Below are positions 34,181 through 46,561 of a stretch of DNA of 64,000 bases, in pieces. A program made the position numbers and the translations under genes. Every line of letters begins with the position of its first letter. The first letter of the stretch is position 1. Below the pieces are notes generated by a model. It was not told the origin of the DNA. It did no database searches and saw nothing but the letters and a program-made list of their open reading frames with translations. This DNA is from Omphalotus guepiniiformis (taxonomy: Eukaryota; Basidiomycota; Agaricomycetes; Agaricales; Omphalotaceae), in contig JAQOOI010000055.1 of assembly GCA_028554645.1 (NCBI GenBank), forward strand, positions 186,001 through 250,000, read 5' to 3'.

Positions 34181-37100
34181 ATGCCCTCACAAGATGCGGA
34201 CAATTTCAGGTCTCGTCCCAGGGCTAGTACAACAACTGCTTTTCCTTTCACTTCTGGATGGCGAAAGCAAAAACAGGACCTCACTCCTGCTGGACCTTCC
34301 GTGCAGCATCTTTCGGTGGATGCTCTGATTACTGCCCTTACTCCACCTGCAGTGCCTAGTCTAATACATGCGCGTGCCCTTGCAAGTGCTCTCGCTACGT
34401 GCTCGCCTCTTCCACGTCATTCTGCGTTGAATCCCATCCTGGCCGCCTTGTGCTCTGGTGCGCCCTCGGCACTTCAGGCTGCAGGATTCGACATCCTGTC
34501 CGCGTACAGGGAGAACAGCGAGGCCAAGAGTCTGGGAGTGGGAGATCGGATGACCTACTTTGCGCTCTTCCTGGGGTCTAATGTCGCATGGAGTACGGAG
34601 CTGTGGGAGCCTAGATTCAAAGCTCTGAGGGCTCTCACAAAATGGGGCACGGAGGTTCTGGGTATCGAAGTCCAGTTCTTGAACTTGCTCAAATCGTGGA
34701 TCGTCGGTGCTTTCGATGGTTTGTTCGATCTTGATACCAATGAACGGGCAGAGAGGGCAGAAAGAGAGCGTAGCATTGATATTCTCTCCGGTTTTCTTAC
34801 CACTGTCGTCGAACGACCGGAAGTCATGGCGCGAATAACAGAGGAGGAATTTTCAGGCGTTCTACAGTTCTACGCGGACATGGTAGATCGTTGTATTGAC
34901 GCGCCTCAAACTACGACTCCTATTTCTGACCCAAGCAGTCCCAGTATGCGCCCTAACTACACCCATCGACGGCAACAATCTTCTATATCTATAACATCTC
35001 TGCCTTCACCTATAGTCACTTCTCCTATCATGTTCCCTCACCATGCGGTGAAACAGCCAGCGGACATTGCCATCAACCTCTACTTGACACACCTCACTGG
35101 ACAAATCAAATCTCTTTCCCCTACAACATTGGATTCTATTCTTCCCCTTCTCTTCCGGGCTCTCGCTAGTTGCGCTTCCCCTCTTCCACGTCTCACACTC
35201 ATGGCACGTAGCCACAAAAAGTCCAACTTCGAGGACAGAGTTTCAGAAACATTAAATTCCCTTTTTTCTGGCCCGTACTCGGCCACCTGCATCAACATTC
35301 TCAAACGATACCTGTACCCACCTGTGCTTTCCGAGGACGAGTCTCTTACAAAAGGAAAAGAAGACGGCACAATTTCAAAATCTGTTCAGAAGGGTATCCA
35401 GACCTCGTTTGGTGCCCATCGGAGTCTCCGGGAATACATTCGAAGAGCTTTGTCTACACGTTTAGCAAGAGCTTATATATCTAATCAGTCTTCTATTGGA
35501 TATTCGCCTTCCGGGGCACCTGGCACGCTGGAAATTGAGCGTGACCTGATGGAGCGCGCTTGGCCCAAGGAAGACGCTGTTGGGATGAGCGGCTGGGACG
35601 CTGCCCGTTTCCAAAAGGCGTTGCCCGGGAGCGTGCAGGCCTGGGTTGAGTTTCATGATCCGGACACTGAAACTGGTCGTTGGGTCAGGGAGGGAAAAGA
35701 GAAGATTCTGGAGGAAGCAGCCGGGGTATTGAAGGACGTGTTTCAAGAGCTGGATTCGAGAGATGAGGAGAGCGTGAAGATTGACGAGGAGGAGGCGAGT
35801 ACTGTGGGTGAGACGCTGTACCAACTTTCTGGGTATATTTTGCTGCTCAAGTAAGTTCCTGTTCGCTTCTACTTGATTCTTTCCCAGCACAAGACGTTGA
35901 AGTGTTGTTTTCTGTCTAAAGGGATGGGGACGGTATGCCGTGTATCGTCCCACTTTCTCAGCCCAACATAGCGCCTACACCATTCCTTCACACACTCAGC
36001 TCTCTTCTCGCCCGCGATCATGCTATCACTCTCCACCCTCTACTCTCGACTACTCTCCTTCGCATTGCCGATCATCTCACGGATGGCGATACTGCCAGGT
36101 TGCCCGTCGTCATGGCGGAGCAGCATGATTTGTCGCCGACTTCTCCAGATTGGCTAGATAATTGGCAAAGGTTATTCAGTAGCCCAATGCTAATGAGTAA
36201 TAATCGGCCGCTGACGCGGAGGGCAGCAATGCATGCTCTGGAGAATGTGTATGAGAGTGTGAAGGATATGGATAGCTACCGACGGCCTCTAGCGGACTTG
36301 GCATTTGAGTTTTGCAAAAGAGTGGTGGCTGCAGAACGTGAAGGACCCAATGGTGATACGGATCATTGCGATGCTTTATGGAGGCTTTTAGGCGACGAGG
36401 TGGTGCTAAGAATAGTTGATAGCAAGGAGGTGTTAGATGATACGATCTTTGATCTCCTTGCACATTTCGTCCATAGTGCGTCTGATCCGGGAGGCGAGGA
36501 AGATGAGGAGGCAGATACGGAGTCTATTAATGCCATTGAAACTCTACCTCCATCGCCACAGATGACGTTCACGGTTCCTTCCTCGGTCGTATCCCCTATG
36601 ATGACCAGAGTGCAAAGTGAAGCTCCGTCGAGAGACAAAGAGTCGAAAGAAAAGGAATCCGGCATCCCTTCAGTTATGTCGCTTTTCTCCTCCATCGCTG
36701 GTGGTTCGTCATCGAGGTCGCAATCAATGCATCCCCAAATCGTCAACGAGTTACCTGAAAACTCGACCAACGCTTCTGCTTTACCTCCTGAGCAGTCTTC
36801 TAATCCACGCGTGGTCAATGCCGTCTCAGCTCTCATAGCTGTCTTTAGTCAATTATGTTTTACCCCCTTTGCACTCGAGGCACGAAACCTTGCGCAGGCT
36901 TTCGAAGTTTACGACACCTTGACACGTTTGCTACTTGAAGCACAATCGGTTCGCGTGAGGCTAACTATTCTCCAGTTTCTCATGCGGCTACGCGTAGACC
37001 GTGATCACAGGGTGTACTTCAGCGAAGCGGGGTATGATGTTGACGGCCAGGTCAGCTCGCTTTGTGCGTTGATCAATCGCGTCTGGGATGGGTCAGAGGC

Positions 37101-39706
37101 GAAGACCACGCGAACTGTCGAACCATCTTTGGATGCGGTGTCGGAGCTGCGTAGGGCTCGTGCTAGGATGCCACAGGAAAGGGATGGACGGAGAGCATCC
37201 CGTGGACGTGGTGGGGGGCCTTCGACTTCGACAACCAGCCGGAGTCGTTCGAGGGTTGCTGCAGCCCGTACACAACCCCCTCCTCTTCAGCCCAAGGCTC
37301 GGAGTGCCATCTGGAGAATACCCGAGAGATTACCATTCATTGTGTGTCCCGCGGATACACCCAGTGAAGTCTTGGCCACGTATGATCCGACAGGTCCAGG
37401 TGGAGGCATAGCGCTACCAATATCGAAGTACCTCAATGCTCTTTTGACGATCCTTGAGCATGAGAAAAGCTGGGAAATCTTGTCTTATGTCCTTTGCCAT
37501 CTGCCTGTTCAGCTTGCCAACAAGCATTTATTTTGTGGGCCAAAATCGAGGGGGTTGATTTCCAAGATTCTTACGGTCTTCTGTATTGGAATTCTTGAGG
37601 GTAATTTGGGGAGAGAAATCGAGCGTTGGCCTGCTGGTTTGAAAGCTCGAGATGCGCATGGTCTTGCATTTCATACGCTGTCGGTGTTGGTCAGTTACAA
37701 GAGATGCTTCGATATACAACAGCGCCACTCGTTGGTGGAGGTCTTTCTAGCTGGTCTCAATGGACAACCTGCGACAATCAAGTGCTGTCTTCATGCCCTG
37801 TCAGTCTCTGCATTTGAGCTGGAGTCGTCCATGAAAAAGTATCTGTCCAACATTCTGGAGAAGCTGTCACAGATCATGTCGAACCCGGATATGGCCGTGC
37901 ATATTCTAGGATTCCTTGCTATCATCGGCTCACACCCTCCATTGTATGCCAACTTCATCGAGGATGATTTCAAAATGGTATTTGGTGTGGCACTGCAGTA
38001 TCTGCAGCATCATAATCGCATAGGAAAATCTCCGACTAGCTCCTGGGCGTTGTCGCAACATGTTCGCATTTTGTCGTACCATCTCGTTTGTACATGGTTT
38101 CTCGCAGTAAAGCTTCCCGACAGACCACGTCATGTCAGATACATCACTCGACAGCTGCTGCTAGCTAACGAGGGAAACGACCGCATTGATGATCCCACAG
38201 AAGTATGCTTCGATTGGTTAGCAAGGTATACATATGCCAGTGCTGATCCTCGTCCAACCAATTCGCTTTTACAAGATATCGTCATGAATCCCACCAATCC
38301 TCGCACATCATCCGAGACAGCTATCAGCGAGAAGACATGGCTTTTGGGACATTCTGTGGTCACCATTCGCGCTCTCAGCAAGTTGGGATGGATTGAGGTA
38401 CTGTCAAGACGACCTTCGGGATACACAAAATTCCTTGGTCGACTGGAGAATGTTCCTATGGTAGGACCTGGCGATGTGGATCCAGATATATTCTCGCTAC
38501 CAGCTAGCATTTTGATGGACCGCAAACCACCATATGTGCAAAATGTGGATGCGGTTGACGAGGAGGAAGAGGAAGGAGATACAACTCCCAAGCCAGCAGT
38601 GAGTCTATTTTCTCTTCATTTTCTTGTGAGCAATTGCTGAATGTTTCTTGCTTTAGGTGGACGAGAGTGTGGCCGATTTAATACCAGTTAAAGACGACGA
38701 AGAAGGTACCCCTCCACGTCCTAATTCTTTGACTGGTTATGTCTGGAGTAGAAGTGCCCCGTCTCAGAGGCGAAAGGATGTTGTCATTGATCCGGCTTTC
38801 TTCGCCCTGCAGTTGTCAGCCTACCCTGACAGGCTTGGCCCTTCAAATATGCGAATGTTTGTAGATCCAGCCGTCCTTCCCCGCTTCTTCAGTAGTCTCG
38901 ATCGGATGCCTGTCATCGACACCCACAAGGTGGGTATCATGTATGTTGCGCCCGGGCAGAGGAACGAGACCGAGATTTTGCGCAACACTCATGGTTCACC
39001 TGCCTACACTCGCTTCCTGGAGGGTATCGGGCGTCTGATTAACCTGCGCGGGCAGATTGACGTGTATGCAGGAGGATTGGTTCCAGATGAAGACGGGGAG
39101 TATGCGTATGCGTGGTGGGATGATATAGGGCAGATTTTGTATCATACCGCTACCTTGATGCCGTCACATCCAGAGGATGAACAAAGCATGTTCAAGAAAC
39201 GGCATATTGGGAATGACTTCGTTCGCATCATTTGGAATGATTCTGGAATGCCGTATCGTTTTGACACGTTGTCAACTCAGTACCAGTTCGTCAATATTGT
39301 CATCGAGCCACATTCTATCGGAGCGATCGCAGCGTTTTCTAATAATCTTCATGAGAACGAGTATTTCAAGGTGACAGTACAGCGGGCAGAGGGGATGATG
39401 GAGTTTGCGCCTGTTGGGGCGTATAAGCTGATCAGCGCTGAGAATTTGCCTCTACTGGTCAGACAGCTTAGCCTGCTTAGCGATTGGTTTGCGTACGTGT
39501 TTTCGCTAACGGAGCGGGACACTCGGCGTGTCGAAGTGCAGACGAACTGGCAAGCACGGTTGGAAGCGATAAGGAGGTTTAGGATGCAGCAGATGAAAAA
39601 TGAAGGGGACGATGAAAATGGTCAGCAGCCAAATGGTGGAGAGGGAGGGCAGAGGGAGGGGATCCTTGCTCAGGAGATGTACAGAGATTTCACGTCGGCG
39701 TTTTAA
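34181..39706 (+). CDS. TSC2: Tuberin (TSC2), Rheb GTPase-activating protein
   Basis: About 1,800 aa in three large exons, close to the length of human tuberin. In the family it works with TSC1 to stimulate GTP hydrolysis by Rheb, restraining TORC1. The N-terminal two exons (34181-~35850 and ~35923-~38600) are an alpha-solenoid with Ser-rich linkers. The last exon carries the RapGAP domain: PVIDTHKVGIMYVAPGQ, NETEILRNTHGSPAYTRFL, DEYAYA-like EYAYAWWDDIGQILYHTATL, then KKRHIGNDFVRIIWNDSG, whose Asn-containing segment corresponds to the catalytic asparagine thumb, and FVNIVIEPHSIG. Introns near 35851-35922 and 38599-38656 join cleanly. A poly-basic low-complexity stretch lies near 37140-37270. 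Placement beside nitrogen-compound transporters is notable but may be chance. Confidence 0.93.
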
Positions 39707-40089
39707 GATCACTCGTCACTCCTTTGTTTATGGTTTTTTTTTCATTTCTTATCCTCGATTTTCTGTATCTACGTAGGTATTCGGTTGGGATGGACACTTG
39801 CATGTTGGTGTAAACGCGATGAATTACTCTTGTATTATTAGTCTCCATTTGCTACCGTCCATTCTACTGAAGAATAAAGAAACAATTATGGATGTCAGGT
39901 CTCACTCTATCGACGACGAAAGGTGTACCAATTCTACATGATAAGTAATAATGAACGTGGCTTAAAGAAGCAACGTACGGACATAGATAAGAGAAATATA
40001 TGGTTCTTCCTTGAAACGATGTCCATGGCCCTGTCGATGTTGAGCATGGACGTAGTTCTGGTATGGAGAGATATGAATCATACCCAAAT
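39707..40089. other. Convergent intergenic
   Basis: 3' flanks of tuberin (+) and the thioesterase (-). Contains two GATAAG words with no gene start nearby, a useful background control for the GATA boxes. Nothing else was seen. Confidence 0.5.
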
Positions 40090-42104
40090 CTAGTGCTTTT
40101 TTCTCAACCTTCGAATTTCATCACCCATCTCTAGTGCTCTTCTACCTTCCAACCACAACATTGCCTCCTTATATGTCCTTGGAACTACAGTACGAAGGTT
40201 CTGTTCCTCACCCTCACCCGGCTCCTTCTGCCATGTGAATCTAAACTCGTTCGTTGTTTCCTCGGTGCCAGTTTTAATATCTACAACGTTGGCAGTGACT
40301 CCGACGTGCTGATCGCAACAGATCAAATTTGAAAAAAATATGAATGTCAGTACCTTATGAATGAATGAATGTGTGCAAGAAAGGGAAGGACTTGCCAGAA
40401 GCTGAGGTGATTCAGTTGAAGTGGTTGAATGGAGAACGCATGATGTTAATCGGAGGATAGATCCGATTGGGACTGGTTTCCTGAAAGAGATTTGGTCGAG
40501 AGACAGGAATCTCACGCCGCCTTTGCAAAACATGCTGACGTTGGCAAAGCCGAGCTGTTAGGATTAGCGGACGCAATTAATACATTTTTCAGTAAACGGA
40601 TACTGCTATGATATACCTCGTATGCCAGTCTCATGAGGTATCCACCAAAGATCTTTTGATGTACGCTGGAAGGAAGCGGTGTCAAGATCAGAATCCGAGA
40701 GTGGGTTTGGAGTAACGCATGGAAACGTACGTTTCGCTCTTGGGGAAACATAAGCATGCATTTCTCAACTCTAGTATCGCCAACAGAGACCAGCTCGATT
40801 TCGGGGGTGGTTTGATTTTCCTGGCCGTACTTGAGATAATACGAGTGAAGTGCGGCAGCTTCAGTAGAGCTAGGTGGGACACGGGATAGAGAGCGCTGAG
40901 CGAGGCATTGTCGTTTTCTCTTCAAGTCTAGGTAGAAGACATCGTCAGTGTGTCAGATACATCTGGATGAAGGTATATACCCTGTCCCATGGAGTAGAGT
41001 GTGTGTTCTTCGGAAGTGGAAATAATAAGAGGGTTGATCTCGCGCGCTCGGTGGGTATGAGCGTCTCTGCATACCATGGAAAACCGACCTGGTTACATGG
41101 GATAGTCAGATGGTGTATTGTCGATGCGAGCATGGCATCAAATCTGAAGTAGGAAGCCCTTACCGAGTAAAATAGTTTCTTCCTCTTCGCTCGGCTGACT
41201 GGGAATCGTCTCCATTTTGACGACAACTTCCATAGAGCTTCTACCGGTGTATATGACTTGACCACTTAGACGAAGGTCTCGTTCAGGGTTCAGGTGTCCC
41301 AACATGTCCAATCTTTGTATCAGTAAGTGAGGTGGAAACTCAGTATGCTGATTCTCCCGTGACATTCGGAACTCGGGACTGACCTTTCGACGGAAGCGGT
41401 TACAATGTAAAAACCGGTTTCTTCAAACTGTCCGAGGCTCTCAACACCGGGACCTAGGACGTGCTTGTAAGATATCGAACCGGCGAGCGAATCCAAATGT
41501 TCCATGAGCCTAACGAATACTTGCTTGATGCTTGGAAGCGCGCAGAGTGTTGAGAATAGCACTTACTTTCCAGTCCGAATACCACCAGCTGCATTTGTAT
41601 ATTCTTCTAATAGTTTGGGATCTGACCCGAAGGGAAGAATGAACTCTGTATACGAGTCATGCATGTTCCGAGGAGGGAGTGAATGCAACTCTGTAGATGA
41701 ATCATCTACCTTGGTCTTTTCATTGCCGTTCTGCATCTTTAGACGTGCTTCAGACCACGTCGAGGGGGTTCGCATCGGCATGATCCTGGATGTAACCGTG
41801 TTTCCGTGAGCAACCACGTACCATTTCAGCAAAAAAAATTAACTTACGAATGGTATTCCGGGTTGGATCTTTGCTCTAGAGTATAGCAGAAACATGAGCG
41901 CTGTGGTATGAAATAAATTTTGAATAAATGAAGCTTACTGACGACTTTGAGCAAAGCATCTATTGTGGTGACATCTTGGGTCTCCTCAGCTACTGAAAGA
42001 GATACAGTGCCTGCATTTCGTACGCGTATACTGGTGGTGAATGTTCTTGATGAAAGAAAGCTTCTTTGAGCTCCAAGACGAGAGAGACGAGAGATGGTGA
42101 ACAT
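40090..42104 (-). CDS. ACOT9: Mitochondrial acyl-CoA thioesterase, ACOT9-like double hotdog
   Basis: Hydrolyses acyl-CoA to free acid and CoA; ACOT9 relatives are mitochondrial. The start MFTISRLSRLGAQRSFLSSR is a typical amphipathic, Arg/Ser-rich import sequence (an in-frame ATG 24 bases upstream at 42128 is possible). The N-terminal hotdog unit contains RLDMLGHLNPERDLRLSG and YTGRSSMEVVVKME. The second contains QKIFGGYLMRLAYE, which after splicing is followed by LGFANVSMFCKGGVRFLSLD and ISFRKPVPIGSILRLTS, the standard hotdog helix and strand pair. It ends GDEIRRLRKKH. About eight introns. Shares a 178-bp divergent spacer with the gene at 42283. Confidence 0.85.
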
Positions 42105-42282
42105 GATAAATAAATAAGTAGCAGACAAAGTTCCTTCTTATGTTGTCGCCGGCCCGTTTCCGGCGCACGATTCAGACGCGCCCCACCGGCGGTTTTTTGG
42201 CGGTTTTTTCGTCTTTCAGATCTCAAAGTTAAGTTCAATGTTTATTCGACTTTTGCTTTCGTCACTGATCATTATCCTCAAG

Positions 42283-44107
42283 ATGCCTCGTCGACCTTCG
42301 CCAGTTGCCTCTTGGACGACTCTTCCAGGTGGTAAGTCGATAGTTATCTAATGAGTCGTTCATATTCATTGACTTTTGTTTCTTAAGCAGCCAGAGAGTC
42401 TTCACCAAGTTCAACATCGTTATGGGGAGATTCAGATGATGAGGAGCAGCTTCTACCGTCTTCTCAACCATCTCCTAAGAAAGAGTCTAGTAGGAAACGA
42501 AAAGCAGTGAAAACTTCTATAGATAAGTCTTCAAAACGAGCTCGAGTGCCCCCTGAATCAGCGAAGGAGTCGAGAACCAAGAGTACTGGTATCATCGTTT
42601 TCTATTTTTGATAGAGGAGCGGTTCATCTTTCTTATACTCTTTCGCTTGTCAGCTTCGCGTGTCATCGACATAAGCTCATACGACAATTACGACCCCCGT
42701 ACGCGTCCTGCTGTCCCGACTCCTCGGCGTACACCTACTCCTCCAGGCAAACGAGCTCATGCTGGCACGTCATCATCTTCGGAGCGAGGGAAACACGTGG
42801 TGGTAGCACCTCCAAAAGAGTCGGTGGACCCAAATACGACAAGGGAACGCAAAGAGTACACTTCATCATCAGCAGGTTCTAGCAAATCACACTTGCATAT
42901 GGGAGAGACCACCCCAACGAAGATGACACCTAGAACACCGCTAAATATCAACAGAGGTAAATGTTCAAGGTCGCTAAGGACGTACATTGATTCTCCGTTT
43001 AAAGACGTCCCTCATATCGACTTTACCAAAATCCCACTATCGCTAAGTGCTGCTCGGAAAAAACCTCGACATCATTTTAAATCTAGCTACAGTTCGGAAA
43101 GTCCAAGCGTTCGCTCTAGAAAGAATGAAGACTCGACGCAGCTTCCTACGCCGCACAATACAGCTCGTCCACAGCATTTATCCAAACCTTCTTCCAATTC
43201 CAACAGAACCTCATCGCAGAATGATAGTATCTGCGAACCAACAAAGAAGTCAAAAAATTCCTCTACTGTCACCGAAATGCCGCCTATCTCTCCTCCAAGT
43301 CCATCACCGACTTCATATACTACACGACCTACTACAAAATCTAGCACCGCCGAGTGTCCAGATTCGCCGAAATACACATTATCCGTTGACAATTGGGGAT
43401 ACATGGAGTACGTGCGATACCCAACTCCACGGAAAACACTTCCTCCTGAATCACCCTTGCTTGAAAAATCCGAGCTACTGTTGCCCGTGGAAGGGGCCGC
43501 GGTCTCGATGAATATTCAAGGTGAAAGTGATGCTGGGTTGCCGCTGCCAAAGATAGAGGTGCATAGAGGCGCACGCGCACTTTCGAAGGACGTAATCCGA
43601 GGAGATGGTGGTTTAGCCAAAGATCTAGAGGGTTTCGTTAGAAATGCGAACACTTTTGTCGAGTCGGGGTCGTCAGCACACGCAAAGAACGGAGGTACAC
43701 CTGTCCGTTCGCTCACAGCTGAGATATTTGCGCGCTCGTGTGCTTGGGTCGGGCATGATATTAATATCCCATATGCATCCCGGAAGACCGCAGACGCGAA
43801 TAGTTTGAAACTGACTTCGAATGCTGTCGAAAAACTTGCATCTTCATCATCATTGCCACTGTCGCAAGAAGAACCCCCTGACGAAGCAAAGCGGAGTAAC
43901 GCTCATCATCATCTACCGAGTCCTGTCTCTCCGTTGATCGAAAATACCGCTCCGAGTGTTCCTGCGGGTTGGACTATTACGAGTGAAGAGATTCAAGCTG
44001 TTCAACGGGTGATTGATGCTGCGCTAGGGGAGGACTCTCTTGGGAGGGCGGAACTTGAACTCTTGAAGTCGCCTGAAAGTGAGTTTGAGTTGCTATATCC
44101 GCCGTAG
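42283..44107 (+). CDS. Disordered, probably nuclear protein of unknown function
   Basis: Not recognised. Three exons: MPRRPSPVASWTTLPG; then after an intron ARESSPSSTSLWGDSDDEEQ leading to basic KRKAVK and SSKRAR clusters that look like nuclear localisation signals; then after a second intron (42589-42652) the main ~480-codon exon from SRVIDISSYD. Composition is Ser/Pro/Thr/Lys-rich with many SP/TP pairs (cyclin-dependent or MAP kinase style sites). Three short segments look less random: FKDVPHIDFTKIPLSLS, WGYMEYVRYPTPRKTLPP and the C-terminal helix ITSEEIQAVQRVIDAALGED. No enzyme domain is visible. Confidence 0.65.
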
Positions 44108-44464
44108 TGAATCATGCACATTTCATGCTCTGGTACTTTATTCGGACAATTTCTCTACTGAACAGATGTATCTCTTAGCTTTTTTACTTGCTTTCCAAGT
44201 TTTCCCTGGGCTTTCATCGTGTTTTCGGCGTTCAATTTCGTTTAGCTATCTGGTTGTAATTTGCGGACTGTACTTTTAGGGTACCTAACATTATCCTTAC
44301 TTGGCATTGTATAATATAGCGGTTATTCTGGTTTTTTTGGTTTAGACTGTAGCAACTGTTTGTAGGAAGCGTAGGAGATTTTTGAAGTTGTGGTTGTTCC
44401 CTCACAGTTGGCTTGCCGAGATAGTCAAGAAGTAATTCGTCACGTCACGTCGTGTCACGCTACT
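44108..44464. other. Intergenic
   Basis: 3' flank of the disordered-protein gene and the upstream region of mL54. Nothing recognised. Confidence 0.5.
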
Positions 44465-44885
44465 ATGCTTCAGGCAGTTCGCTCTCAACTTGGACGAGCA
44501 CATAGACCGCTCTATGTCGCGCACCAATGTCGCGCGTACGCGGAGACGAAAAGCGCATCCCCAGCGTCGCCTAAGCCTGCTCAAGGTAAGCCTCAAAATT
44601 CAAAACACACAACCAAGAATATCTGAGCAACTTTCATTCTGCCCTCAAGTGACAACACCAAAATCGTCCTGTGCAGCAGACACCATTATGCCTGGGCTAA
44701 ATTACTTAAAAGGTCAAGCTCCTGTTTTGGCTCTTCCTGATGAAGAATATCCGGAGTGGTTATGGACTGTTTTGAGTCCTAAAGTGATACCGGATGATGG
44801 GCCTGGAGGGAAAGCTGAGAGGGTACAGAGGAGGAAGGAGAATAAAACGAGGATTAAGGAAAGGAATTTCATGTTGACGCAGTAG
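44465..44885 (+). CDS. MRPL37: Mitochondrial large-subunit ribosomal protein mL54 (MRPL37)
   Basis: Small mitoribosome protein, about 120 aa. N-terminus MLQAVRSQLGRAHRPLYVAH is a basic mitochondrial presequence. After one intron (donor GTAAGC following AKPAQ-like SPKPAQ, acceptor CTCAAG) comes SSCAADTIMPGLNYLKGQ and the family core LALPDEEYPEWLW, then basic RRKENKTRIKERNFMLTQ at the C-terminus. The hallmark YLKG...PDEEYPEWLW makes the call secure. An in-frame ATG 75 bases upstream lacks a presequence-like character, so 44465 is preferred. Confidence 0.88.
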
Positions 44886-46561
44886 TTGGTTTGCACTGGT
44901 GGGCGGGTGGTCGGGTGTGTGCAGGGTGAGTTTATCTCTCCGACGACAGAAGATATGAACTCAGTGATTTTTGTAGTGGTCGAGCGTTCAGAGGGTTTTC
45001 TGTGTCCCCCACGAACTCAGAGTATCATATGGTGTTGTTAATTTTTGATCAATAGAAGCGGGTTATATGAAAAGTATCCATCTTGATTCCTCTGCTTCTC
45101 ATCAAGACGTGTTTCTAGTCTACCAAGTACCCTGCTACCAACTTGGTATGATATCTTGGTCTATCACGTCGAGGTCGCGTGCTCTCTCGCGACGGTGTTA
45201 TGTTTTTATTCGTATCCTGAAGGAAAGGGTACACATATTTTTCAGTTATAGTTCTGCTGTCATTCTCATATCTCGTCATAACTGATACCAACTGCCAGTG
45301 GCTATTAGCTGTCGGTGTGCTCGGGATGCCAGCGTTGATGCATGATGGTCGACTACCGAGCATTGCCTATATTCTGATTTCCAAGATGTCATTCACATGT
45401 CTGTAACCCAGAAATCTTATATGATTGTGGGTTGTTTCACCTGCCTGGTTTGCGTTGTACGTATGTTCCAAGGTGAATGTATGCGCTATTTTCCGCTGCT
45501 GTGAACTAACCAATTGAGAAGAACAATCACAACACCGACGTGCCCGGTTTCGTGAAAGCCACTCGGAATAGTCGTGCCCTGTTTTCATCGGTCAGTGCAT
45601 TGGCCCGAGAGTGGCAAGTCAGTCTCCTACCACTCCTCAGGGACTAGCATCTGCGGCATGAGCGCCGGTGTACAACTTTCAGGATCATCAGAGGCTCGAA
45701 GAATCAGAATGGAGACAGATATTCGAAGTCGTATATGAAACACTGCTCTTGATTCGAATCCTTAATTATAATTGTGAGTGGAGGGCCATTACCGACAAGC
45801 TGACACGCACGTCTGCCCCTAGGCCTCTGGTGTACGCTCGATTTGTCTTTCCCTTTGTGGGAGACTTGTGCATGTTGTGAAATACGACATATTGATTCTC
45901 CCGAGTCGTATTCTATATGGGCGGGTAATATAAGCTATCAAGTTGTTGTCGCCATGTTACGCTTCCCCCTCTCCGCTGAGTTCGCTCCTCTCCGATACGT
46001 GATTAACACCTCAGCAGACATTGACAGACCAAAAAACTTTTATAACTTTGACCCTGTCAAGTCAGCATCTCACCGAACAGTTGAAGATGTGCCTGAGCGA
46101 AGTAAGTCGTGAGCTCGCTGCTCAGCGCTCAACGTTCGGAGATGAAGAAAGGTAGCTCTGTTGTGTGCAGGGTCGTGATAAACGTGTTCGAAGGGGTTCA
46201 GGAACTCTTTCAGACAATTACATAGCGCCTGCATAAGTAGCGCATACAAGCGCCGACAAAGTTCAAGATTTTAAGAAGGTGTTCTGATGGATATGATTGG
46301 TCGAATCGAAGGGAGACTGTTACCAAGACCAAATGATGGCTTGTCGAGTTTGTAACGTACAAAGCATCACAAAGGAAGGGTTCTTTAGACACCTCACCGT
46401 GCGAGATGTCCTGCTATCCCTTCTTCTCTTCCTTTTCCTTCGAGGAGTACTTCACGGCTGGTTGCAAGCAGTGCTCGTGCAGGAACCGTGTTTTGTTTTT
46501 CGTATATTCTCTCAACTCTTTCGCTCCTTTTACTCCTTAGATTCATCTTACTGGCTTTATC
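44886..46561. other. Long region without a supported gene
   Basis: 1.68 kb. Several short open frames on both strands (for example 45843-46112 + and 45367-45588 -), none with a recognised domain, membrane segment or convincing splice chain. Could hold UTRs, a non-coding transcript or a decayed gene. Nothing can be called from sequence alone. Confidence 0.4.
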
